A stretch of DNA of 64,000 bases from Candidatus Krumholzibacteriia bacterium (lineage in GTDB: Bacteria > Krumholzibacteriota > Krumholzibacteriia > WVZY01 > JAKEHA01), in contig JAOUHG010000014.1 of the NCBI GenBank assembly GCA_029865265.1, positions 16,197 to 80,196 of the forward strand, written 5' to 3'. Below, in pieces: positions 12,084-21,800 of this stretch; the stretch's first letter is position 1; every line of letters starts with the position of its first letter. Position numbers and translations under genes: made by a program. The notes below the pieces were generated by a model, which did not search any database, was not told the origin of the DNA, and was given only the letters and a program-made list of their open reading frames with translations.

Positions 12084-13436
12084 ATGAAGACCATCATCGA
12101 GCCGTTTCGAATCAAGGTCGTCGAACCCATCCGCATGACCTCGCGCGAGGAGCGCGAGGTGGTGTTGCGATCGGCGGACTTCAACCTGTTCCGCCTCCAC
12201 GCCGACGACGTGCTCATCGACCTTTTGACCGACAGCGGCACGGGTGCGATGAGCAGCCTGCAGTGGGCCGGGGTCATGCGTGGCGACGAGTCGTACGCGG
12301 GGGCCAGGAGCTGGTTCGTGCTGGAGGAATCGGTGCGCGCGCTCACCGGCTTCGAGCACATCCTCCCCACCCACCAGGGGCGCGCCAGCGAGCGCATCCT
12401 GTTCGAACTGGTGGGCGGGCCCGGCAAGGTGGTGCCCAACAACAGCCACTTCGACACCACGCGCGCCAACATCGAGCACTCGGGGGCGCGCGCGGTGGAC
12501 CTGCTGGTGGCGGAGGGGCGCGACCCGCGTTCGCGCGCGCCCTTCAAGGGCAACATGGACGTGGCTGCGCTGGAGGGTCTCATCGCGGAGGTCGGCGCCG
12601 GGAGCATCCCGCTGGTGATGCTCACGGTCACCAACAACTCCGGCGGCGGCCAGCCGGTGAGCATGGAGAACATCCGGGCGGTGCGCGCGGTGTGCGACCG
12701 CCACGATCTGCCGCTGTTCCTCGACGCATGCCGTTTCGCCGAGAACGCGTGGTTCATCAAGAAGCGCGAGCCGGGCTACGGCGAGCGCCCGGTGGCGGAG
12801 ATCGTGCGCGAGATGTTCGGCCTGTGCGACGGCGCCACCATCAGTGCCAAGAAGGACGGGCTGGTGAACATCGGCGGGCTCCTGCTGGTGCGCAATCCCG
12901 AGCTGATGCGGCGCGCGGACGAGCTGCTCATCCTCACCGAGGGCTATCTGACGTATGGCGGCCTCGCGGGCCGCGACCTGGAGGCGATGGCGCAGGGCTT
13001 CCGCGAGGTGGTGGACGAGGATTATCTCCACTACCGCATCCGCAGCACCGAGTACCTCGGTGAGCGGCTGCTGCGCGCGGGCATTCAGATTGTGGAACCG
13101 CCGGGCGGGCACGCCGTCTACATCGACGCCGCCGCCTTCGCGCCCCACATTGCGCCCGCGCAGTTCCCCGGCCAGGCGCTGGCGGTGGCCATGTACCGCG
13201 AAGCGGGCATCCGCGCGTGCGAGATCGGCAGCGTGATGTTCGGCAAGGGCGGAAAGCCGCCCATGGAACTGGTGCGCCTGGCCATCCCGCGCCGGGTGTA
13301 CACGCAGAGCCATATCGACTACGTCATCGAGGCGCTGGAAATGGTGTTTGCCCGGCGCGACCGGCTTCGCGGCATGGAGATCGTGGAGGAACCGCCGTCG
13401 CTGCGGCACTTCACCGCGCGCTTCCGGGAAGTGTGA
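12084..13436 (+). CDS. tnaA: Tryptophanase
   Basis: 450 residues, PLP-dependent beta-eliminating lyase of the same family as its upstream neighbour. The N-terminus IEPFRIKVVEPIRMT and the blocks LIDLLTDSGTGAMS, THQGRAS, ISAKKDGLVNIGG (PLP lysine) and YGGLAGRDLEAM are family marks. At the discriminating sites it has Ile instead of Arg (GIRACEIG) and His in LRHFTARF, matching Ile394 and His463 of E. coli tryptophanase, so it should release indole, pyruvate and ammonia from tryptophan. A GGAAG sits just before the ATG. No TnaC-like leader peptide is evident. The next gene starts two bases after its stop. Confidence 0.9.
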   Translation: MKTIIEPFRIKVVEPIRMTSREEREVVLRSADFNLFRLHADDVLIDLLTDSGTGAMSSLQWAGVMRGDESYAGARSWFVLEESVRALTGFEHILPTHQGRASERILFELVGGPGKVVPNNSHFDTTRANIEHSGARAVDLLVAEGRDPRSRAPFKGNMDVAALEGLIAEVGAGSIPLVMLTVTNNSGGGQPVSMENIRAVRAVCDRHDLPLFLDACRFAENAWFIKKREPGYGERPVAEIVREMFGLCDGATISAKKDGLVNIGGLLLVRNPELMRRADELLILTEGYLTYGGLAGRDLEAMAQGFREVVDEDYLHYRIRSTEYLGERLLRAGIQIVEPPGGHAVYIDAAAFAPHIAPAQFPGQALAVAMYREAGIRACEIGSVMFGKGGKPPMELVRLAIPRRVYTQSHIDYVIEALEMVFARRDRLRGMEIVEEPPSLRHFTARFREV

Positions 13437-13438
13437 CG

Positions 13439-14302
13439 GTGCCCGGCCGCCCGCCTTCGGCACTGCGCACGCTGGCGCTCACCGTCTTCACCCTGATCGC
13501 GTTTGCGTCCAACTCGATCCTGTGCCGTCTTGCGCTCGCCGGCTACAGCATCGACCCGGCCAGCTTCACCAGCATCCGCATCCTCTCCGGCGCCATCACC
13601 CTGGCCGTCATCGTGATGCTCTCGCGCCGCGGCGCCCGCAGCGGCGGCGGCTGGGGGTCGGCGTTCTTCCTCGCGCTGTACGCGGTTGCCTTCTCGTTTG
13701 CGTACATCACCCTGCCCGCGGGAACCGGCGCCCTCATCCTGTTCGGGTGCGTGCAGGCGACGATGATCGTGGCCGCGCTGCGCGCCGGCGAGCGGCCCGG
13801 ACCGCTGCAGTGGACCGGTCTCGCGATCGCGCTGGGCGGGCTGGTGTATCTCACCGCCCCCGGTCTCGCCGCGCCCTCGCCCGCGGGCTCGGTGCTGATG
13901 GCACTGGCCGGCATCGCGTGGGGCGTGTACACGCTGCGCGGGCGCGGCAGCGGTGACCCGCTGGTCGCCACGGGCCGCAACTTCCTGCGCGCGCTTCCCT
14001 TTGCCATCGCGGTGAGCCTGGCCACGATCTCACGCCGCGACGTCTCGGCGCACGGTGCGACACTGGCAGTGGCGTCGGGCGCGATCGCATCCGGAATCGG
14101 TTACGCGGTGTGGTATGCCGCGCTGCGCGGTCTGAGTGCCACGCGCGCGGCCACGGTGCAACTCTCGGTGCCGGTCATCGCGGCGCTGGGCGGGGTTCTG
14201 TTCCTGTCGGAAACGGTGTCGCCGCGGCTCGCCGTGTCGGCAGTTCTCATCCTGGGCGGCGTGGGCATCGCGCTCGCCGAGCGCGCCCGCGTGCTACGCT
14301 AA
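13439..14302 (+). CDS. EamA/DMT-family permease
   Basis: 287 residues with ten predicted hydrophobic helices in two halves, the fold of EamA-type drug/metabolite transporters. The first helix holds FASNSILCRLALAG and the second half ends AALGGVLFLSETVSPRL, both typical family positions. The GTG start lies 2 bp after the tryptophanase stop, so it is translated from the tpl-tnaA message. By position it may export a product or import a substrate of these lyases (an aromatic amino acid or indole/phenol); the substrate cannot be read from the sequence. The 3' end overlaps the convergent decarboxylase gene by nine bases. Confidence 0.85.
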   Translation: MPGRPPSALRTLALTVFTLIAFASNSILCRLALAGYSIDPASFTSIRILSGAITLAVIVMLSRRGARSGGGWGSAFFLALYAVAFSFAYITLPAGTGALILFGCVQATMIVAALRAGERPGPLQWTGLAIALGGLVYLTAPGLAAPSPAGSVLMALAGIAWGVYTLRGRGSGDPLVATGRNFLRALPFAIAVSLATISRRDVSAHGATLAVASGAIASGIGYAVWYAALRGLSATRAATVQLSVPVIAALGGVLFLSETVSPRLAVSAVLILGGVGIALAERARVLR

Positions 14303-15661
14303 GGCGGCTTCCCCGAGTCGTTTGAGTATCTCGGGCATCCATTCGCGGTGCTCGGGTTTCATGGCGCAGGCGCGCAGGCACACGATCTCCTCCGTGTCCC
14401 ACACCTTCACCGCTCCGGCTGGTTCCACCATGTTTCTCGGCATGGTCGCCAGCGCCAGGTGAAGATCGCGGCCGGCCGCGGCCTTGAACAGCGCGCTCGC
14501 CGCCGCGGAGGCCTCGCGCGACGTCTCGGCGCGCACCGCCCACACCACGATGTCGAGTTCCGGTTCGAACAGCGGCGCAAAGCGCGCGTCTCCGCACAGC
14601 GCACGGTACATGACGAGCGCCGCCTCGCGTCCCGCCTCCAGCCCGCGCGCGAACTCACCGCCGCGCTCCAGCGGCAACATGCGCATGGTGGTCCACAATG
14701 CCACCGCCGCCGCACCCGGACGCGAACACTCCAGCGATATCTCCCCCAGGTGCAGATCGCCCGAGGAGAAGTAGGTGTAGGGCGAGTCGTGTTTGTAGAA
14801 GCGGCCCACCGACGGATCGCGGAACAGCACGCACCCGCAGCCGTAGGGCTGCAGCCCGTGCTTGTGCGGGTCGATGACCACGGAGTCGGCGTCGCCCATG
14901 GCATCAAAGGCACGCCGCGCCGGTTCGCCCAGGTTGTCCGCCAGCGTAAAGTAACCGGCGTAGGCGGCGTCGACGTGCACGCGCACGCCATGGTTACGAG
15001 CGAGATCGATGATCTCGCGCAGCGGGTCCACCGAACCGGTTGCGGTAGTCCCCACCGTGGCCACCACCGTGCCCACCCCACCCTCCGCCAGCATGCCGCG
15101 CAGCACATCCAGCTTCATGCGCCCGCGCGCGTCCGCTTGCACCGCGGCGAACGGCACTCCCAGCACCGCCGACAGGCGCGGATGCGTGTAGTGAGCCTGC
15201 GACGACGCCAGCACCGTCTTCCCGGGCGCGAGCTCGCGCGCGATCCACAGCGCCTCGAAGTTGGCCATGGTGCCGCCCGCGCTCAGGTGGCCGAGGTGTT
15301 CGCGCCACCCCAGCATGCGCGCGAGTTCCGCGACTGCTTCTTTTTCCATGCGCGAACTGGCGCGGCCGCCATCCAGCGCGTGGTTGTTGGGATTGATACA
15401 CATCGCCAGCACATACGCCAACCGCGCCACCGGGTGCGGCGGTTTGAGCATCTGTCCGATGTATAGAGGGTGGTGGTAGGGGAAGTTATCATGCAGGCGC
15501 CCGGCCGCCTCCAGCAGGGCGGCATGGATGCGCGCCGTATCGGGCCGCTCCCCGGCGGGCGGCAGGTTCTCGAACCCGGCCGCGAGGGCGTTGATGGCGT
15601 CCTCGAGAAGACGTGTTTCGCGTGAGTCGATCTGCATGCGTATATCCGCCGTGCGGATCAT
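14294..15661 (-). CDS. PLP-dependent group II decarboxylase (aromatic amino-acid or glutamate decarboxylase-like)
   Basis: 455 residues. Group II decarboxylase features: a substrate loop LHDNFPYHHPLYIGQM near residue 60, GHLSAGGTMANFEALW (cofactor phosphate site) near 125, HYTHPRLSAVLGV with the ring-stacking histidine, VHVDAAYAGYF, and the PLP lysine in VIDPHKHGLQPYG. The product is an amine plus CO2. The neighbouring tyrosine and tryptophan lyases suggest an aromatic substrate, but DPHKHG differs from the DPHKW of animal and plant aromatic decarboxylases, so glutamate, aspartate or another substrate is open. Start at 15661 or Met 15637; no clear SD at either. It is convergent with and overlaps the DMT permease gene by nine bases. 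Confidence 0.82.
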   Translation of the reverse strand: MIRTADIRMQIDSRETRLLEDAINALAAGFENLPPAGERPDTARIHAALLEAAGRLHDNFPYHHPLYIGQMLKPPHPVARLAYVLAMCINPNNHALDGGRASSRMEKEAVAELARMLGWREHLGHLSAGGTMANFEALWIARELAPGKTVLASSQAHYTHPRLSAVLGVPFAAVQADARGRMKLDVLRGMLAEGGVGTVVATVGTTATGSVDPLREIIDLARNHGVRVHVDAAYAGYFTLADNLGEPARRAFDAMGDADSVVIDPHKHGLQPYGCGCVLFRDPSVGRFYKHDSPYTYFSSGDLHLGEISLECSRPGAAAVALWTTMRMLPLERGGEFARGLEAGREAALVMYRALCGDARFAPLFEPELDIVVWAVRAETSREASAAASALFKAAAGRDLHLALATMPRNMVEPAGAVKVWDTEEIVCLRACAMKPEHREWMPEILKRLGEAALA

Positions 15662-15852
15662 AGCACGCACGCGCTCCACCCCACTCCCATGCCCTGGTCA
15701 GCCTCCCCCCTTCCCATTGCTCCGCGTTCGATCCCGTCCCGTGCCCCGCTGGCACCCGAGTTGCAGAGTCCGCCGGCAAGCCGCGGCGGCGGCGATAGAC
15801 ATATATGTAACTACTTGTGTATATTGTATTTAAATAGATTCCTGGCGGCCTC
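15662..15852. promoter_or_regulatory. Divergent regulatory region with AT-rich island
   Basis: A 191-bp spacer between the decarboxylase gene and the giant surface-protein gene. Bases 15796-15840 form a strikingly AT-rich island in an otherwise GC-rich stretch, with the perfect palindrome ACATATATGT at 15799-15808 and TATATTGTATTTAAATAG from 15819. This is where promoter elements for the downstream 15-kb operon are expected. I could not assign a convincing -35/-10 pair. Confidence 0.4.
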
Positions 15853-18800
15853 TTGAAACTCCTGTTCGCCCATTTGCAGCCCTCCCGGCTCCGAACCGCC
15901 CGACTTCTGACCGGCGCCCTGGCCGCCGGCATGGCGCTGGCGCTCGCCGGCCCGGCTTCGGCGCTGCGCGTGGCAACGGGCGTTTACACCGGAAACGGGT
16001 TCCAGCAGGCGATCACCACCCCCGGCTTCCAGCCCGCCGTGGTCATTGTCAAGGGCAACGCGTACCGGCCGGCGGTCATCAAGACGGCGACGATGGCCGG
16101 AACGTACTCCAAGTACTTCTACAGCAACGGCATTCTTGGCTACAACGACGGCATCCAGTCGTTGCAGGGCGACGGATTCACCGTCGGCTACTCGCTATCC
16201 GTGAATGGAATCTTCACGGCCTACACCTATCTCGCAATCGAGGCCTCGCCCGGCGAAATCGCGGTGGGTTCCTACCTGGGCGACGGCAACCCGGCGCGGA
16301 CGATCTCCGGGCTGGGATTCCCGCCCGCGTACGTGATGGTGATGTCGGAGGCGAGCACGAACGGGACGCAACGCTTCGCCATTCAGCCCGGCACCGAAAC
16401 GAGTCTGTCCGTTGGATATTTCTACAGCAACAGCCCGGGCATCACCGGCATCGGATCCGACGGTTTCGACGTGAGCGGAGACGCCGAGGTGAACGCGGCC
16501 GGCGTCACCTACCACTACATCGCATTTGGAAGCGCGGCGGTTGCCACCGGGACCTACGCGGGCGACGGCGCGGCGAGCCGGGTCATCGGCGGCTTGGTGT
16601 CCGCGCCGGCCTGCGTGGTGGTTCGCGGCGCAAAGGTACAGGATCTTACGCTGCACCGCGTATCTGCCAACGGCGACAACACGGCGATGAAGTTCGTGCC
16701 GGAACTGAACGTCTCCAACGCGATCGTTCGATTCCTGCCCGATGGCTTCGAAGTGGGAGCCGACCAGAGCGCCAACAAGTCCGGCAGAGACTACTACTGG
16801 CTGGCGTTTCCAGGTACGGGCGCGGAAACGGACGCGTCGATCGCACTCGGTTCCAGCCGCACCAGCGCCGCGTTCGGGGATCCGCTGGCGCTGACTGTGG
16901 TCATCACCAACGAATCCGTCGATTCCTTGAGCGGCCTGGCGGTAACAGCGCCACTCCCGGCTGGTCTCACCTACGCGGGTCACACGGCCACGCGCGGGAC
17001 CTATGTGCCCGGTTCCGGTCTGTGGACGGTGGGACCGCTGGCGGGCGGCGAGAGCGTGAATCTGAACATCGATGCAAGTGTGACGACCGGCGGCCCGGCC
17101 ACCTTGCGCGCCGTCGCCGCCATCACCGCCCTCGACCAGGCGGACAGCAACCCCGCCAACGACGCCGACAGCGTATCGATCGACATCATCCAGAGGGAAT
17201 ACCGGGTGACGACGGGCAGCTACACCGGCAACGCGGCCGCGTCACGGGCCATCAACGGCCTCGGCTTTGCGCCCGACGCCGTCCTCATCACCGGCCAGAA
17301 CGGCGCCGGGACCGTGGTGCGCACCGGCACCATGCCCGCGGGAACCGTGAAGCAACTCGGCACCAACCAGGTGCTGCTCGCGGGTGCCATCAACTCGCTC
17401 GACGCGGATGGTTTCACCGTCGCCAACCACGCCACCACCAACGCCGGTGGTGTCGTGTACCACTGGACGGCATTCCAGTCCGAACCGGGTTCGATGGTCA
17501 TCGGCAGCTACACCGGCAACGGCGCCGACGACCGCAGCATCGCGACGGTGGGGTTCCAACCCGGGTACCTGATCGTCATGAGCTCGAACAACGAAGAATC
17601 CATGCAGCGCTTTGCCGGCATGGGCGGCGACGCCTCGGCGGAGTTCAAAGCCGGCGACCTCAAGCCCGACCGCATCCAGGCGTTCGAGCCCACCGGGTTC
17701 CAGGTCGGCAAACACAACACCGTCAACGGTAGCGGTGTCCAGTTCCACTACCTGGCCTGGAGGGACGGCGCGGCGCAGGCAAAGACCGGCTTGTACGTGG
17801 GCAACGGAAGCGCAAGCCATCCCCGCAACGACATCGGCTTCCGCCCGCTGCACGCCATCATCCGCCGCCAGAGCAACGGGGAGCCCACGGTCCAGCGTTC
17901 GGCGTCGGTCACGGGCAACACCACCCTCCCTTTCACACAGGCCCCGCCCCTCACCGGCGCAATCACCGCACTCACCGCGGACGGGTTCGATCTCGGGGCG
18001 GACCCGAGCGTCAACGAGATGGGTGCACTGTACTTCTGGTCCGCGTTTCGCGACAGCCGCGAGGCGGACCTGGCGCTCACTGTCACGCAGAGCAACCCCA
18101 TTCCCAATGTCGGTGACACGCTGACGCTCGACGTGCGCGTGGACAACCTGGGAACGGCCGATGCCAACGGCGTGAAAGTTTCCGCGCCCGTTCCGGCGGG
18201 CATGGGGTTCATTTCCGCCACCGCCGGCGTGGGATCGTTCGTGGCGAGTACGGGTACATGGACCCTCGGCACCCTGGCCAACGGCAGCGGGGCAACCCTG
18301 AGCGTGCGCGCCCGGGTTTTACCGGGGACCGGAGGATCAACGCTCGTGCACGGGGCCTCCGTCAGCGCACTCGACGAACTGGACCCCAACACCGGTAACA
18401 ACACCGCGACGGCCGTCATCGCGGTGCAGGCGGCCGAACTGGGAATCGCGGTGTCTGCCGACAGCGCCTTCGCGTCGGTCGGCGATACCCTGCGCGTCCA
18501 CGTTGGAATCGCGAACAACGGTCCCAACGCGGCCAGCGGGGTGGCGGCGACGGTGTGGCTGCCCGCGTTTGCGGCCTACGTGTCGCATACCGGCGACGGC
18601 TCCTTTGTGTCCGGCACGGGCGCGTGGACGTCGGGACCAATCCCCGCCCTGGGTGCCGCGGAACTCACCGTCGTTGCTGTTGTACTGCCAGGTGCCGAGG
18701 GTCAGCAACTCGTGACCAGCGCCAGCCTGACCGCGGCCGACCAGGAAGATCCGCAGGCGGCCAACAACGCCGCTTCCGTCGCCGTGCAGGTGATCACGCC

Positions 18801-21800
18801 GGTTACGCTGGGCGATGTGGCGGCATCACTCTACCCGGCCGCGGCGTCGGCCGGGCAACCGGCGCTCGCCCTGCGCATCGACGTGGGCAACGCCGCCGCC
18901 GTGGGCGTCACGCTGGCGACGACGTCGACGATCTCCTTCAGCGACGGCGTTTCCACCTACAGCGCCGCGCTCCGGAACCCGACATTCGTCCCCGCGAATG
19001 CGTCGGACTTCACGCTTTCGTTCACCGCCGCTGCGGTGCCGGCGGGGATGACGCCCGGCGCGTCGTACGACCTCCGCCTCGCGCTCGCGGGAACGACGGC
19101 GGAGGCGTGGGCCTACGCCGACACGTTCCTGACCACCGGGCGCAACGCCATCTTCATCACCGGCCCGGAGATGGTGGTGACCGCCGGCATCGTGGGCGAT
19201 GCCATCGCCAACCCCGGGGCGGCGGACGTCGAACTGCTGCGGCTGGAATTCCAGAGCGCCTACACGGCGCCGCGCACGCTGGACTCCCTGGTGGTCACCA
19301 ACACGTCGACGGGGCCGGGCACAGCCGGCGAACTGGACGGGCTGGCGCGCGCCCTCCACTTGTATGGAGACGCGGACGGGAACGGGGTACTCAGCGCACC
19401 CGACTCTCTGCTCGGCTCGTCCCTCTTCCTGAACGGCCGCGCCGTGTTCGACGTGGCGGGCGCATGGACAGTCCCCGCCGCTTCGGTGTCGCGCCTGATT
19501 CTCAGCACCGACGTCGACTCGACCCGCGCCCGCGACGGCGATCACATGAACGCGGCCATCACGTTCGAGAGCGACATCGTGTTCGTGGAACCCACGTCGA
19601 TTGCCGGAACCATCTCGCCGCTGGATCGCCTGGACTCCTATGGCACCGCCACCATCGACGGCATGGTGGCCATGCAGGTTGCCTTCGCCGACGCCGGGGT
19701 GGACACACTCGCATCCGGCAACACGGACGTGTGGATCGCCACCCTCGTCCTGCCCACCAACGGCTACGCCGACGACGTCCTCAAACGGATCGAGATTGCC
19801 GACTTCTCGGGCGGCTTCGCCCCGGCGGACCTGGCCGCGCTCGAACTGGTTCGAGACGACGGCGACGGCGTGTATACCCCCGGCGTGGATCTGCCGCTGG
19901 GCCGATTTGCCTTCTCGGGCGATCGTTACCAGTTGTCCGGACTCTCGGAGCCCATCGCAGCCGGAAACCGATTCTTCCTGGTGGCGGCCGCCGCAACCAC
20001 GCCGACCGACGGGGATACCTTCCAGCCCGGGATTCCCACCGACGGCGTGGAGATGGCGTCGGGCAACGACGGTCCCATCGACCTGCCCGTCGTTTCGCCG
20101 CGGACACTGGTCCTTTCGCGCGTCGAGGAGATCACCGTGAGCGCACGGACCCTCGGATCGCTCACGGTAGCACCGGGATCCGCCGGCGCCCCGATGCTCT
20201 GGCTCGACGTGCGCAACAACACGGCCGCCGACGCCACCATCGACACGCTGTTTCTGATCAACGCGAGCACGGGAAGCGGCGGCGTGACGGAACTGGACGG
20301 CAATTTCCGCGGGGTCAGCGTGTACACTGACAACGGCGACGGCGCGCCGGGGCCGGGTGATACGCTGCTCGCGGCAGGATTGCGATTCACCGCGGGGACA
20401 CTGGCAATCTCACCGCTCGGCCCGGCGCTGAGCTCCGGCGCGACCCGGACACTGCTGGTTGTGTGCGACGTGGATTCCTCCTGCGCCGCGGATGGCGACC
20501 TGCTCGCCGTTTCGGTGAGCACGGCGGCACACGTGGTAACCACGGCGCCCGCGCCGGTGGCCGGCGCCTTTCCCATCACGACCAACCCGGCGCGGCCAGT
20601 CAACGGTATGGTCGCCCACCAGATTCGCGCGATCGCAACCCCGGACACGGTGCTGGTGGCGGGCTCGACCCACAACGCCGTGCTGGACGTGCGCATCCAT
20701 GGCAACGGCTACGCCGCCGACATGCTGCAGACCCTGACCGTGCAGAACCTCGGCACCGCGACCGACGCGCACGTCTCCCGTTTCGCGCTCTTCGCGGACG
20801 GCGGCGACGGCGTCTTCGACGCCGGCGCCGGCGACGACATCGCGCTTGGCGACTTGACCGATATCGGCGGCGGGCGCTTGCAGAGCGGCCCGCTGTCCTT
20901 CCCGCTCCCGGGCACCTGCGGCCAGGACGCGCGCTTCTACGTCTCCGCGGACGTGGTACCGTCGCCACCCAGCGGCGCGTCGCTGCAACTCTCGATCCCC
21001 ACCCTCGGCATCGCAGTGGCGTCCGGCAACGACGGACCCATCGACACGCCGGTCACCAGCCCGGGCGTGCAACTCATTCCGAGGCCGGACGAGCTCACGG
21101 TATTCCCGTACTCGGTGGGCGACAAGCGCGTGCGCCCCGGCGCGACCCGCGTACTCAACTTCGGCGCGGGCCTGTACAACGGCTTCGACTCGCCCCTGGT
21201 GCTCAACGGGATGCAGCTCTTCCAGAAGGGATCCGCGACCGCGGCCGAAATCGTGCGCGTGCAGGCCTGGGCGGACGCCGACACCAACGGCCTGTTCGAT
21301 CCCAACTTCGACACGCTGGTGGCCACCAGGACGTCCACCAGCGTGTTCTACCCGCTGTCCGGTTTCAACCTTCCGCTGCCGCCGAAGAGGATTTCGTATC
21401 TCTTCGTCAGCTACGACCTGTCGCTCGCGGTGCGCGACTCGGTCGGCGTCAACCTGCAGATCAACTCGGAGACCGACCTGTCGCTTCCCAACCCCTCGGT
21501 GCTGCACGGCGAGTTTCCCATCGACTCCCCGGGCCAGGACCTGAGCGACGGAATGGTCGCCGCGCAGATCGCGGCGCTGAACGCGCCCAGCCAGACGGTG
21601 CCGCCCGGAGAATCGGATGTGTTCGTGCTTGGATTCACCGTGCCGAGGAACGGTCTGTTGACCGATGTTCTGCAGCGCGTCAGCGTGGGTAACGCCGGCA
21701 CGGCCGCAGCCGGGCAGGACATCGTGTTCCTGAACCTGTGGGCGGAGGGCAACGGCAACACCAAGTTCGACCGGAGCGGCGACCGCCTGCTGACGACCCT

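Noticed and set aside
10670..12760. 696-codon minus-strand open frame across both lyase genes
   Set aside because: It spans two well-recognised PLP lyase genes and shows no family features; a codon-bias artefact.
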